Notes: generated by a model from the sequence alone, not told the origin. Shown: positions 11,301-23,155, counted from the stretch's first letter. The stretch is DNA of 64,000 bases from Klebsormidium nitens (GCA_000708835.1 DF237044.1:124001-188000), one strand, 5' to 3'. Translations and numbers: made by a program.

Positions 11301-14300
11301 TTCCTGGTCACACTACAGCGATCCGCTACGTTTTCATCCGGGATGTGGTTCGACAAAGTCCTGAGCCCGCGTTTTCTCCGTGCAGGCAAGACGGGCGTGA
11401 CGAACACGGTCCTGGACGAGATTTACAAGGTGTGGGAGAACCTGGAGGTGGCCAAGCTGAAGGTGCGCGAGGATGCGCTCCACGGCCAGATGCGCGCGCT
11501 GCACAACACTCTCGAGGTTCGCACACCCCTACTCTCTCAGCCCTCATCTCTTTCCTCCTCGCACCTGCGCTTTGGTCTTCCTTCCTTGAGTCCGGACTTT
11601 ACATCAGGTAGTAACGCGCTGCATCCGCATAGCTCGGTAGCTGCGGGCTCTGCACAACTTGCTCAAGGTTCGCACACCTCTTTTCCTGACCCATTATCCG
11701 ACTATGCACCTCATTATCGCCATTTGTTCGGCCTTTTCGTCCAGACTTTCATCTGGTCTTGGTGAACTTTTTCCGAGCGACTTCGTCAGCGCAGGGCTGC
11801 CTCTGAAGCAGCGAGCTCCTAACCTGCAGCATATTGATCAGGTAGAAAGTCAGGAGAAGTATTGACGACAGTTTTAAGCTTTCGAGTCCAAATCATGCAT
11901 TACGTAGTCCATCTGAGCCTCAGCGTTAGACAAAGCCCGTCACTATGTTGCGATTTGCCTTCGAGTTGCCAAGATTGAAAGATTGATGGATGCGTATCCT
12001 CAATGATTCAAAATGCTGTGTAAGTTGGACAGAACTCTGATGGAAATTGGTTCCGCTTCCGCGCCCTTCTTGAAGAGTGATGGCTGGGTAACATCGCTTT
12101 CCCTTCCCTCAGAATGACAGTGGCCTCCTGTTGATCTTGCGGACGAGATAGCCATCCGTCTGCATTTTTTCTTGTGCAATCTCAATGAGGAATTGGAACT
12201 CAAATGGACATGGCCGTTGCGCTTTGCCATCGCTCCTCATGCTGACGTGGCGCCGCTCCTCATGCTGACGTCATCCGCTTCTCGCGCCGACATCATCGCT
12301 TCGTAGTCACAGGAGAAAACTGGCGGGCTGGTGATGCTGCGGACGGGCACCCTTATCCACCTGTAACGGGGACCGGACTACAAGGGCTCCCCGCCGTACC
12401 CGAAACCAACAAGCTGATGTCATACCGATATTATGCTGACGTCACGTTCCTTATGCAGGAGAAAACCGGCGGGCTGGTAATCCTGCGCACTGGCACTTTG
12501 ATCCACCTGTACCGGGGACCGGACTACAAGGGCCCCCCGCCACGATCCAAGATCAATGACATCACGGAAGCGATTGGCGACCAGGACTTGTTTGGAGAGA
12601 GCGACGACCTGGAGGAAGGAGACCTTATGACGCAGTTCGAGGTGGAAGATGGCATCAGTGAGTATCTTCCGCCGACTTTGAGTTCTTTCCGTTTACCATT
12701 GGATTGGGATCGGTGACAGCACGTGTCATGTGCTCTGCTCAATGACATTCCTTCAATTTTGGAAGCTCATGGACAGTGTGGGGATGTCTCAACCCACTGT
12801 TTGCCCAACCTCCGGCCTATTCTAGAAGTCGTTGTCTTTTCCAGCTTCGATCACTCTATTTTGCTTCACGACCTTTTGCCCATGTCGTGGCTTGCAACCT
12901 CGTATGTTATGTGACCTGAGCTAGTACTTTTGGATCTCGTCTACTCCACTTACTGTGTCATCTTCGGTCGCCCCCATCCTGCTGTGCAATCGGACTGAAG
13001 ACGTCTCCCGGTGTGTGTTTCACAGTGGCGCTCATGTCATCGTGTTAACGGCTTTGATGGGTTTCCTCAAATCCAAGTTATCTACCTTCTGCTGAGTTTT
13101 GAAGTATCTTCGATTTTGTTTTAAACTCTGTACTGCCTATTTCCGCTGGAACCCCCACCTGGAGCGGAGGTGGTGGCGGGTTCAAAGGACGTCGCTCCGG
13201 TCGCGCGCAAAGTGGCGCTCGTGTCATCGTTGATTTCCGCTTTACTATGTTTTGTCTAAGTTTTCAAGCATCCGCCGAAATCTAATGTACTTACCGTCCC
13301 TCTTTCCACTCTCGGTTGCCTCAGATCTTTGCTCTGCGGCTCCCAGTTTGCGCGCCATGTGGCGTCATTGCTTAAAGTAGTCCAGACGACATTCCAGAAA
13401 GACACATGCGGAAGGACATGTGGGAAGCCGAATTTTGAACCCGATCCTATCTTTTACCAGCCTCTGTTGCCCCCATTTTGCTCCGCGACCACACGGAGGA
13501 CGTTCCCCAATTTGCGCGCAATTGGCGGTCAGGTCATGATTCTCCGAAGCTTCTTTTACTCCTCTCAAAAAAACATGTTTGGTCCTGAACTCAAGCTACC
13601 CCTTTCTATCCTTCCAGCTTCGGTCGCTCCTATTCTGCTCCGCGACCACACGGAGGACGTCCCCCAGTTTGCGCGCAAGGTGGCGCTCATGTCGGGCGGC
13701 GAGAAGGGCGGCGTGCGCAAGCGCCTGACGGAAAAGCCCGTGCGATGGCTGCCTCCGGGGCAGACCGCCAAGCTGACCAACTTTGAGATGATGATGCTGC
13801 GGCGCAAGGGGAAGCGGATCAAGCCGGCGTTCGTGCTTGGTAAGCGGGTTGAATGAAAGATGCTTAGATTGGAAGGAAAGTTTAAGAGTGAGACAGATTT
13901 AGTTGCTGTTGTGTATCTTTTTAGTGGACTCAGTCGGTTGACCAAATTTGAGATGGCGATGCTGTGGCGCAAGGTGAAGCGAATGAAGCCGGCAATTGTG
14001 CTCGGTAAAGGACTGGTGCTTTGCAGAAGTTCTCGACTTTGGTGTTTTAGTAGGTCGGGAAGATGGATTTTGTTGCATATGCGATGATTTTGAGTACAAG
14101 CTGACCAACTTCGAGATGGTGATGCCGCGGTGTAAGGGGAAGCGGATCAAACCAGCGTTTGTGCTCGGTAAGGGGTTCACTAGGATGACGATTGTTGGCG
14201 GTTCAAAGTTTTAGGTAAAGAGTGAGTGCGTTGGATTCTTAGGGTGCAAGCTGGAATGAAGGGTTTGGTTCATCTTTCCTTTTAAGTTGCGGCAGCGTCC

Positions 14301-17300
14301 AGGTTCCCGGATTGCCGGATTGGTGGGAATGACAATCCGAGTGCTCGAAGATGACCTGAACTTTCAAATGTGCAGAGTTTCGAACTTAAGTATATTTGCG
14401 TGTATGGTTCATTATGAGACGGTCACACGACTTGCACCTCGCTCTGACAGTATTTCATTGAACGTCTGCGGAAATCGTTGAACATCTGCGGGAATCGCGT
14501 CTGATTGCAAACACCTCGCTCCTTTTGTCCTTCGCTTGTGCAGGCTGGTTCGAAATATCTCCACCTTCGTGCACAGAAGTAAATCTGAGGAGTCTGCTCA
14601 GCTTTGCCTATGCTGCTCTGTGCCCATAAGCGCTGTCTATTTTGCTCCCTTATTTTCTTCTACCCCCCGCTTATGCAGGCCAGCAGCGGCGCTTCGACGG
14701 CCTGGCTGCGGCGATCATGGAGTACTGGGAGCGCAACGAGATAGTCAAGATCAGCTGCCGCGCGGTGATCAACGCTAACCTTGAGAGGACGGCCAAGGCC
14801 ATTCAGGTGAGGTCGTTGTGGTCTGAATACATTGGGTGATTTCAATCAGACTCTTCTGCAGTGTCAGATTCTGCTTTGGATTTGAAGTTTTCGTTTTCAG
14901 TTTTCCCGTCAGGTTTTGCCCAGGCAAGTTTAAAACCTTCTGCGGCCGCCCCTTGAGGACTGTTTTGTGATGAGCTATCAAGAATTGACGTTTCGCTCAA
15001 GTTGAAGTCAGAAGGCTTTTTCAGCAACAGTGGCGGAAAGTGTTCTTTGCTTCCTCCTCCAAGACTGTCTGGCGGCTTCTTCTTGTTACATCTTTATGTG
15101 TTGCAGCGAAAACTGGGCATCCGTTTACACGTCCACTTTGGCATCCCTCTTCTTTATGACGTCCTCGAAAGGGGGTGTTATCCTCCTCTTTTACCGCGAT
15201 CAACAGTGAATGTTTAGACAGCCTCTTTTTCTTTAACAGCCTCTGTTTAAACATTCACTTTTGCAGGCTTCCAATCCCGTTTGTTCACATCCTTGATTTT
15301 GGATTTAAGAACCTTCGCATCCACTATGCAGGACATCATCGGGGGGGTCCTTCTCGTCAAAGAAGGCGGTCTCATTCTTTTTACTGTCGCGAAGACTACA
15401 CCAGCGTTCGCTTTCACGTGCCCATCTTCGGCCGTCAATCAGAATACCTAAATTTTGGCACAATTACAATGCAGGACCTCATCGGGGGAGTTCTGCTCGT
15501 CAAAGAGGGCGGCCTCATCTCCATCTACCGCGGCAAAGACTACCTCCCCCTCCGTATCGGCGAGGCCCTACGCCGCTACCAGCAGCGCATGATCGCCGAG
15601 AAAGCCGCCGAGCGGGAACAAGAGTCCGCGGCACTCGAAATTTCGGACGGTGAAACAGTGCCGATGGAAGCGCCGAGCGCGACGTGGGTTGCGGAAGCCG
15701 GCGTTTCCGAGCGGGAGTTTGAGGAGGAGCTGGCGGAAGACGAAAAGGTCGCGAGGGAAGAGCTGAAAGTGGCTGGGGAGGTGGAATCTCTAGAGGTTCC
15801 GGGCGGTTCGGAGGGAGTTGCGAGCGTTTTGGACGCTGTGGAGAGTGGTTCGGACGCCGAGAAGGCGGAGGTTAGCGACGGGGTTAGGGCGTCCGTTAGC
15901 GGAACCAGTTCGGAGGGGGTATCGCCTCTGTTGGAAAAGGTGTTGTCGGCTGAGGAGGGTTTGGTAAGCAGCTCCGGACGGTCCGAATCTGAGGCAGCGT
16001 CCGGAGCGAACGAGACTGTGAAACGGTTGAGGGCGTTGTTGGACGCGACTTCCGGCGAGAGCGCTGCCGATTCGGCCACCGGCGAGTCGGTCGACAACGA
16101 AGAGGAAAACGATGCGGATGCTGTGTCGGACGGTACAGGAGCAGATGCGGACGCTGCAAAGCTGATTTCGGACGCTGCGAGCTCAGTCTTGGACGCTGCC
16201 ATTCAAGATTCGGACGGTGCATTTCTGGATTCGGACGCCACGAGCGCGGATTCGGACGGTGTGAACAAGCCCGCGCCCAAGCTGGTGAAGGATCTGGTGG
16301 TTCTCGACGACGAAGTCCCGCAGGCGCGGATCGATCAGATGCTCGAGGCAGTCGCGGCGTATCGGCGGCGGGACGTCGAGACGCTGACGCCCGAGGAGCG
16401 CGCGGCGCTGCGCAAGAAGGGGCTCGGCGAGCGGCGCTTCCTGCAAGTCGGTGAGTGTTGTCCTTGACATTACGGTGTGTCACTGTTTGTTTGTGTGCCG
16501 GCCCCTTGCTGCACAGTGTGTTGCCCATGTAGAGGCGAGGTTTCCAATAACGCATGGAAATGTGTCAAGCTCATGAGTGTCTGATGCTCGGTCCTGCATA
16601 AAGTTGCTTCTTGAAACCTCAGTCTGCTTCCTACATTCGACCATCCTTCCATTATTGTCTGCAGCTGCCATGCTTGAATGATTTTTCTTTTTGTCGTGGA
16701 TCGTCCATCTTGTACTCGGCTTGACTAGTACTGCTTTGGTCCGCACAGGCTGCTTTCTTACAAGAAAGGATACACACGAATGAAGTCACTTTATCTGCGC
16801 ACCTCCTCTAGTGAAGTACCGTTCTTTCGTCCTCCGTTTCCTTCAAGCCCCAAGCGCTCCTTCTTTTTTACCTGCAGGGCGGCGTGGCGTGTTTTCTGGG
16901 ACGATCCAGAACATCCATCTACACTGGAAGCGCCACGAGCTGTGCAAGGTTAAGTGCACCGGAATCCGGCCGGAGATCGTGCCCATTGTTGCGGAACAGC
17001 TTGCGGTGAGTTGTCTACCTCGTCTTCCAAGAATATCTTTCTTGGCATTCCAATATGGAGGACGGATTCGGAAGGTTGAAAGTTGTTTCGTCAGGTTGAT
17101 GAAGGATGCGTCAGGCCCTGTGCTTTTCAGCACCGTGTAGGGACGTTTGTTTGTCTATCATGGAATGGACTTTCCTACCCTCGCGATGATTCTGACGCAC
17201 GATTGACCGCATCTTTGAAGCCAGGAAGTCGGACGTAGTGATAAAAGCTTGCGGGTGCGGCCAATCCGGAGAAGTAAAAACTTTCTTGGGGCTGTGCATT

Positions 17301-20300
17301 ATTTGTTGTTCAGCACGATCTTTTCGTTGCGCTCTGTCATAGACACCCTTTTCGATTCCCAGGCCCAACGGCCTTGTTTCTAGGTTGAGAGCGGCGGCGC
17401 GCTCTTAGTTTTCCAAGGGGGAGTGTTTATTCTGGTTCATGCTTTAAAGTCTCACACTGTGCGTAAGACGTTTCTTCCAGTGCACATGAAAACCGAATTC
17501 CAAACCCCATCTACCCTTAATCATATCCCCAACCAACGTAAGCGGTCTTCTTATATATCGAGAGCGGCGGCGTTCTCGTTAATCACGTGGGAACGACGAT
17601 TCTGCCTTCGTTGTGGCAAGAAGTACATCGCACCCGGAATCTATCGTCTCCCGTCCACATGCTAATCACACTGTGAACCACTCGACTTTTGAAACCCAGT
17701 TTTGCAAATTCACTGCAAGCTTTATTGTGGCAGGTCGAGAGCGGCGGCGTTCTCGTTGATCACGTGTGCACGACGGTCCTGCTCTATCGCGGCAAGAACT
17801 ACTTTGCCCCGGATATCATCGTCCCTGTCCACATGCTAATCAACCTCAAATCCATCCCTTTTGGAAGCTGAAGTCTGTTTCTGTTAATTCAACACAAAAC
17901 GTTCTGTTGTAGGTGGAATGCGGGGGTGTGCTAGTAGACTACGTAGGGACGACAATCCTGCTCTCTACCGTGGCAAGAACCACATCGCCCCGAAACGATC
18001 TGTCTCTTTATGTGCTGATCAAATCCTGAATATTTTCAACCCTTGTAGATCTGATTTTGCAGTTTCAAAACAAACGGTGTTTCATTGTAGGTAGAGAGCG
18101 GGGGCGCGCTGGTACACTATGGGGCACCACGATTCTGCTCTACCGCGGCAAGAACTACGAGACAATCGTCCCCGTCCACACGCTGAACAGTTTTCAACCC
18201 CCTCGAACGAGCTTTAAACCTGATGAATCCGAAAACCTTGTTCGTAGGTTGAGAGCGGGGGCGTGCTGGTAGACTACGTAGGGACGACGATCCTGCTGTA
18301 CCGCGGCAAGAACTACATCGCCCCCGAGACGATCGTCCCCGTCCACATGCTGAACAAGCAGGAGGCGTTGCGGCGCGCCAAAGCGGAGCAGCGCGCGCAG
18401 TCGCTGCTAGACCTGGAGATTCAGCGACAGGAGGAGCTGGCGAAACAGCGGAAACGCCTCGAGTACAGCCTTAAGGTATTGACTATTTGACCTAGCACGG
18501 TTGATGGGGTTGTTGCTTGAAAGAAGCGTGCTAGAAGAACTAGATTCGTAGGAGCATTCTTTAATGGGCTACCGCCTGACCAGATTAGAAGGGCAGCACC
18601 TGATTGTTAATGCAGTTGCTGGTTTTCTCTCTGACTTACTTCTCCGAAAAAGTTAGAACGGTCTGTGTCTTCTAGTGTCAAGGGTTAACTTCGATGGAAC
18701 GGAACGCCATCGAGCCTTCGCGAGCACTTGCCCCTGAGCTTTTTGCTGTGAGGCCTTTCAGCTGTTGAGAGACTGACCACTTATGTAACCCAAAGTTGAA
18801 TTTGAACTTTTGAGCGTACACGAGGAATTGGTCCAAGCTGGGTGTTTCTGAACCTGGGAAGTGCATGTGCTTGGTTTCGCTTACATATGAGCAGTGGCAT
18901 CGCAGATCGACGGGCATCCAGACCTTATGATTAGTTGTGCTGCGACACTTACCGAGTCCCCTATCGTCACCGCTTTCGCGTCAAGACGCCCTTCTGTCAA
19001 AGCTCTCGCCCTTTGCTGAACTCGTTGCTGCTGCCAAAAGTACTTCCCTGTGACGTCACTTCGGTCTCCTCTGCTGACGTCACACCCTCTGGCGCGCAGC
19101 TGGAGCAGGCGGCCGAGGCCCCCAAGAAGAAGAAGCAGGAATACCCGCTGGCGCCCGGCGTGCGCGAGTATGTCGTTATCCCTGAAGCGGTGGAACTCAA
19201 CACCACCGTCGAAATGGAGCTCCGGAAACAGGTGGGCAGCCAAATCATTTCAAAAATCTATGCAATATACATTCTTGGATGCCCTGCGGTGCGCGAGTAT
19301 GTTGTGATTCCTGAAGCAGTGGAACTAAACACCACCGTAGAAATGGAGCTGCGGAAACAGGTGAGCCCGCGAAAGGATTCCTGGACTTGTATCCCTGGAC
19401 TATATCTGAATTCGCTAGATCTTCAAGCATATGATTGTGAGCAAGTAGGTTGTATCCCCGAAGAACACCACCGTAGAAGTGGGAGCTTCGAAAACAGGTG
19501 AGCAGGCGGTCTGGATAACAGCTGGGGACTGGGCATTGTCAACTTTCTAAAGTTTTGGGGGTTTGTGAGTTTGTGGTGAACCTTGAGACGGTGGAATGGA
19601 TTATAACCATAGGAATGAAGCTTCGCAAACAGGTGCGTCAGGAAAGAGCTCAAGAAACCGGAAGATTCCACTCTTGCAAATCACTGGAGTGCGCGCATTT
19701 GGGGAAGTTTTGCAGGCGGTGACATTGAATTCTTTCGGATGCTCCTTTTATCGACTCAGAAGGTGGTCATCCGGAAACGGGGCGGGCAAACGAGGATGAT
19801 TTTGAGAAAACTTGAAGGTTGAAGGACCCAGATGGGCAAGTTTTCACAGATGACGTGTATGGGTCTTTCGAACTTACAACTCTCACGTCTGACATCCGTC
19901 CGTCCTTTCCGTTCCGTTTGCAGGGTCCGCTCATCCCGAAGGAGCACAACCAGCCGGATCTCCCGGCCTTCTGGCGCGCACCGGACATGTCCCCCCTGCA
20001 GAAGCAGAAGATTGCCCGGATGTCCAAGCAGGAGCGCACCAACGCCTTCCTCGTCGGTGAGTGATGTCATGTTGACGTCATCCCTAAGCCTCTGCCTGTG
20101 TCCGAGCTCGTTACACCTGATCGACGAGTAGCTGCTTAAAAACAGTTGGTTGTTGTTTGCTCCTAGTCCGTGCCATCCTTACAAGCAATTGCTGTCGTTC
20201 TGTGCTCAAATACGAGCTTTTCAAAGAATGCGCGAGTGTGGAATTTCATTTGGGGTCTCCCGTCTTCAATGTTCCTTGCTTTCCTTTCATGTTGCGTTTC

Positions 20301-21510
20301 CTTTTCAACGTCCTCGTCTTACGGCTGACCGTCCGAAACGCCTTTGCTTAAAGACGTGCCAGTAGATCCCGTTCCATTCCGTTCCGTTCTCAAACTTCGC
20401 TTCAATCGTGCAGGCAAGCGCGGAATCACGGAGGGTCTGGGCCTGACCATCCGGCAGCACTTCTACAAGCACGCCTTTGCCAAGGTGTCGCTCAAGCAGC
20501 GGCCGAACGGGATCACCGTCAAGGAGTGCATGATCGAACTAGAGGTGAGACATTTCCTGAAAGAAGCGCGAAGTTGTCAGGTCCTGTCGATGGAGGGGGG
20601 GAAAAGTAGATTCTCTTAGTGGCCCACGGGGAGCTAGACTGTAGTACCGACATGTGTTAGTTGAGATCCCAAGACAAGTTCGCTGTTTTTGATGCCCGTG
20701 CTAAAGTAGGGATATGGTAGACTCAGCTAGCACCGCCTGCCTGCATTGACAGAGGCGTGCGTTTGCATCAAGGAATTGTGTAGCTGGCAAGCAAAAGCTT
20801 CTTGTTGTCCAGCCCCCTGCCTTTTGATGGTCGCAAGGCCCAATCTCAATGCTTTCGGTGAGAACCCATCCATCGCACCCGGCGACAATCGCTGCATTCA
20901 GGGGGACTCTGTAGCAAGCCGACTCGTATCACCAGCCGAGTCCCTTGTTTGGAAGACCTCCAGATTGATTGTTTCTTTCATTCGTCAAAAAATGATTGGG
21001 ATTTTGTCTTTGCAGCGATTGACGGGCGGGGTCTGCGTGTCCAAGGAGCCCACCCGGGTTATCATCTACCGGGGTTGGGAACCGGGCACCGATCCACCGT
21101 GGATTAAGAAGGATCCGGAGACCGGGGCCGTCCTCCTCCCGCGGCGGCCGTTGATCGCGCAAGTTCTCCGAGAGGCCGAAGAAGCTGAAATGGACGATCA
21201 ATCGGAAGAAAAGTCGGACGCGGAAAACGGTGAGGATTGGAAAACGCAAGGGACGAACGTGTACGGTGAGCGGGACGACTTTACTATGGGGACGGACGCA
21301 GACTGGGAGGGAGAAGAAGGGCCAGGGGGGGACGACGATTTCGGGGGAGGGTTTGACGAGGACGAAGTGCCCCCGGTTTTGGGTGAGGAAGATGACGACG
21401 AGAGCGAAGGGGGAAGGAGCGGGGGCGCGGATAAGGGGGCTGCGCTACCCCCCATGTTGTTTGTAGATACCAACGGTGTGGCGCACTCTAGTCTTGAACC
21501 CGCTCCTTGA
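8311..21510 (+). CDS. Four-CRM-domain plastid RNA-splicing factor (CFM2-like)
   Basis: Thirteen exons: 8311-10070, 10916-11085, 11386-11516, 12459-12657, 13618-13839, 14679-14806, 15475-16450, 16878-17005, 18248-18475, 19100-19231, 19924-20056, 20414-20544 and 21016-21510. They sum to 1611 codons with consistent phases. The N-terminus is Ser/Arg-rich like a plastid transit peptide, followed by a long Gly/Arg/Pro disordered region. Four CRM RNA-binding domains follow, at about residues 630-715, 795-895, 1165-1265 and 1385-1475. Each has the family signature GG...YRG ([74 protein letters not shown]). CRM proteins of land-plant plastids bind group II introns and promote their splicing; four domains match CFM2, but that orthology is inferred. 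Exon 7 carries a long acidic Ser-Asp-Gly linker between CRM2 and CRM3, and the C-terminus is acidic. Introns are full of decayed copies of neighbouring exons, described separately. Confidence 0.9.
10504..10760 (+). repeat. Echo copies of CRM exon 2 inside intron 1
   Basis: Three degraded copies of the acceptor and start of exon 2 precede the true exon (10916). They begin near 10506 (GGAAGGTTTGGAGGAGGCAC), near 10609 (CCAGCCTTGAGGCGGAGGAT) and near 10722 (CCAGCCCTGAGGTCGAAGAT). The true exon reads CCAGCCTTGAGGTGGAAGAT. The second copy acquires a TGA within a few codons. Spacing is about 110-190 bp. Confidence 0.75.
11627..11700 (+). repeat. Echo of the end of CRM exon 3 with its donor
   Basis: A degraded copy of the last part of exon 3 plus its donor and the first intron bases lies about 150 bp downstream. 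The shared block ends AAGGTTCGCACACC, against GAGGTTCGCACACC at the true junction (11516/11517). This unit straddles a 5' splice site. Confidence 0.65.
12111..12400 (+). repeat. Two echo copies of CRM exon 4 (one with a stop)
   Basis: The copy at 12313 begins CACAG|GAGAAAACTGGCGGG and tracks true exon 4 (12459) closely for about 85 nt. The YRG codons are changed: CTG TAC CGG in the true exon reads CTG TAA CGG in the copy, so a single C-to-A change creates a stop inside the CRM signature. A more diverged copy starts at 12113 after CCCTCAG. Spacing to the true exon is 146 bp for the first and 200 bp between the two. Confidence 0.85.
12960..13560 (+). repeat. Array of degraded copies of the start of CRM exon 5
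   Basis: At least four copies of the acceptor-proximal part of exon 5 (true start 13618) lie upstream. They are recognised by the core GCGCGCAAGGTGGCGCTC and the flank CCGCGACCACACGGAGGACG. Equivalent positions are about 13026, 13203, 13350, 13514 and 13671 (true), a spacing of 147-186 bp. The nearest copy is the best preserved; farther ones are frameshifted or lack inner parts. Confidence 0.85.
13930..14210 (+). repeat. Two copies of the end of CRM exon 5 with donor, downstream
   Basis: The last ~75 nt of exon 5 (…[20 protein letters not shown]…) and its donor recur with equivalent donor positions at 13839 (true), 14004 and 14167, a period of 163-165 bp. Both copies keep an open frame over the copied codons and retain GTAA donors. 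Exon 5 is therefore flanked by echoes on both sides, each side copying the boundary it faces. Confidence 0.88.
15320..15420 (+). repeat. Echo copy of the start of CRM exon 7
   Basis: After a TATGCAG acceptor, the copy starting at 15332 follows true exon 7 (15475) for about 70 nt: GACATCATCGGGGGGGTCCT versus GACCTCATCGGGGGAGTTCT. It loses the YRGK codons by an indel. Spacing is 143 bp. Confidence 0.85.
15640..16290 (+). repeat. Acidic Ser-Asp-Gly/Ala repeat linker in CRM exon 7
   Basis: Within exon 7 the word TTCGGACG and variants recur irregularly, encoding imperfect SDG/SDA/LDA steps in a strongly acidic stretch between CRM domains 2 and 3. It is coding and in frame. It looks like an intrinsically disordered spacer grown by short-repeat expansion. 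Confidence 0.7.
17383..18247 (+). repeat. Five-copy echo array of CRM exon 9
   Basis: Intron 8 is largely an array of exon-9 copies starting near 17383, 17556, 17736, 17912 and 18091, with the true exon at 18248. Spacings are 173, 180, 176, 179 and 157 bp. Each unit holds the acceptor, GAGAGCGGCGGCGTTCTCGT-like exon sequence, the YRGKNY and VPVHML codons, then intron sequence. The copy at 17736 is fully open through VPVHML with one indel-free CRM signature ([12 protein letters not shown]). The copies at 17556 and 17912 have indels, 18091 has a small deletion and 17383 is mostly lost. Confidence 0.93.
19232..19790 (+). repeat. Downstream echo array of CRM exon 10
   Basis: Copies of the end of exon 10 with its donor follow the true junction at 19231. 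Equivalent junctions are at 19360, 19497, 19632 and about 19779, a spacing of 129-147 bp. The first copy (19281-19360) is intact and in frame with the true exon: [20 protein letters not shown] is repeated exactly. Later copies decay progressively, for example ACACCACCGTAGAAGTGGGA in copy 2. Confidence 0.92.
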
Positions 21511-23155
21511 GTCAAGTTGATTCGAGGAGGGACCTTGGAAAGAGCAAGCGGACGAGAATTGTCGGACCGGTTTTGTCGAGCAGGCTGGTGAGAGCATTGG
21601 TGCGAAAATTGTGATTGCGAACTGCGCAGTCGTCTGCGAACCTTGATTGGCAGGGGCTACACGCAACATTATGAGTTGATCTACGGAAGCCAGGGCTTGA
21701 CTTTGCTTCGACATTCAAATTGCCTAGCTCGACGGAGGGTGGAGTGATTGATGATATACGGTTCACGAATCTCCTATATTGCTGGCAAGGATCCGGAGGC
21801 ACCAATGACAAGTCGATCACAACGTCTTCAATGCATTAGCTGAATATAGCGTCAGTGGCAGTGGGACTCCGACCGGAGGCCGGTGCCAGATCGGGTCATA
21901 TGGCTTTTGTGCGAGTGCGCGTGCACGTGCTTTGCATCAATGATAACCCTTGCGGCATGCATGCTTGATGCCATGGACGGTTGATGTAATTAATCACCGT
22001 CTGCTATTCGCGACCATGTGCATTTTATGATTGAAGCTAGATTGCCATCATGTGGTATTTGATCCCCGAGCGCGTCATACAGCGGCAGCATGATTTACAA
22101 AAGGATCGCTGATTGCCTGAGAGTTCGACCGCAGCTGCATACGCCGCTTACTCTCGCTGTGCCGCACCATGAGTGAACTAGACTTTGCTGGCCGCGATTA
22201 GAAAGTACCCGACATGATGATCTATGAGCTGTTTAGGTGCCGCAGTGCCATGCATGGTGCCCGGGCAGCATGTGGAAGTGCTGTGAGGTCACGGTGGTAC
22301 TAACTTAAGCGCCTCAAATCTACTCAACTTACCGGAGCTGCGGCTAGCTAGCTGAGACTAGGCTAGGCTAGGCGCCTTGATTAGATTGAAGCACGTACCT
22401 GAATCTATGCAAGGCCGGGCTGGATACCCTTGGCGGCTCCTAATTAAGAGGCCCGTGTGTACGTGCCCGGCCAATTGCCGCAGGCCGACTTGACGGAACA
22501 GCCGGCGGCTGTTCCGGTTCGTTCATCCAGGCACGCGGCAACATATATGCAGCAAAAGCGCACTGCATGATGTTTGACGAAACAAGTAAATTGAACCCTT
22601 TGAAGCTGCGGACCAAAACTGCCATAGGTATGCCGCCTTGTACGCTATTTAGCGCTATTTGACCCATGCACCGTCTATCGATTGGACGGCGTGAGCGCGT
22701 AGATAAAGCTGATCTCAATGTGATGAGTGACGCTTAGCCGGGTGTCCATTCGAAGCCGGACCGTCCCCCACACAGGTTCAATGAGTCGGCTTCGCCTGAG
22801 CTTCGCTGACCATGCGTTACCAATCCACCTCAACAATTTGCAGCAGTGTTGCTGACAAGCGGTCTGCCGGTGGAAGCTTGCGCTGCAGCGGTTGAACAAA
22901 TGTTGACGGTCATCACCAGCTCGTATCATTCATTGACCCGTGATCGAGCCACTACCATTAGCTCCTCAGAGACGTTCTAGTCATCATGAACGTTCATGAA
23001 GTAGTTACTCTGACACGAGGGTAGTTAGAAGACCTGCGTTTTGTCAAGCGTCAATCATCTTACGTAACAAAAGGGCAGGGAGGTTTTTATGACTTGGCCC
23101 AGTCGGCCGGCAGATGCTAAGGTGCTGGTCGCAAAATCCAACTAGGCCGCCTGGG
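21511..23155. other. Intergenic sequence, no gene seen
   Basis: This 1.6 kb follows the CRM stop and precedes the end of a minus-strand gene. It contains GCATGCATGC words near 21955 and short GGCTA steps near 22360. No splice-supported ORF or RNA gene is visible. Confidence 0.5.

Noticed and set aside
15576-16555. Two long minus-strand ORFs (Ser/Ala-rich and Arg/Pro-rich) opposite CRM exon 7
   Set aside because: They mirror the repetitive acidic GC-rich linker on the plus strand. Composition alone accounts for their openness.
17383-18247. Regularly spaced repeats resembling a CRISPR array or satellite
   Set aside because: The repeated units are copies of a coding exon with splice sites, the spacers are related intron sequence, and the host is eukaryotic. 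An exon-derived array explains it.
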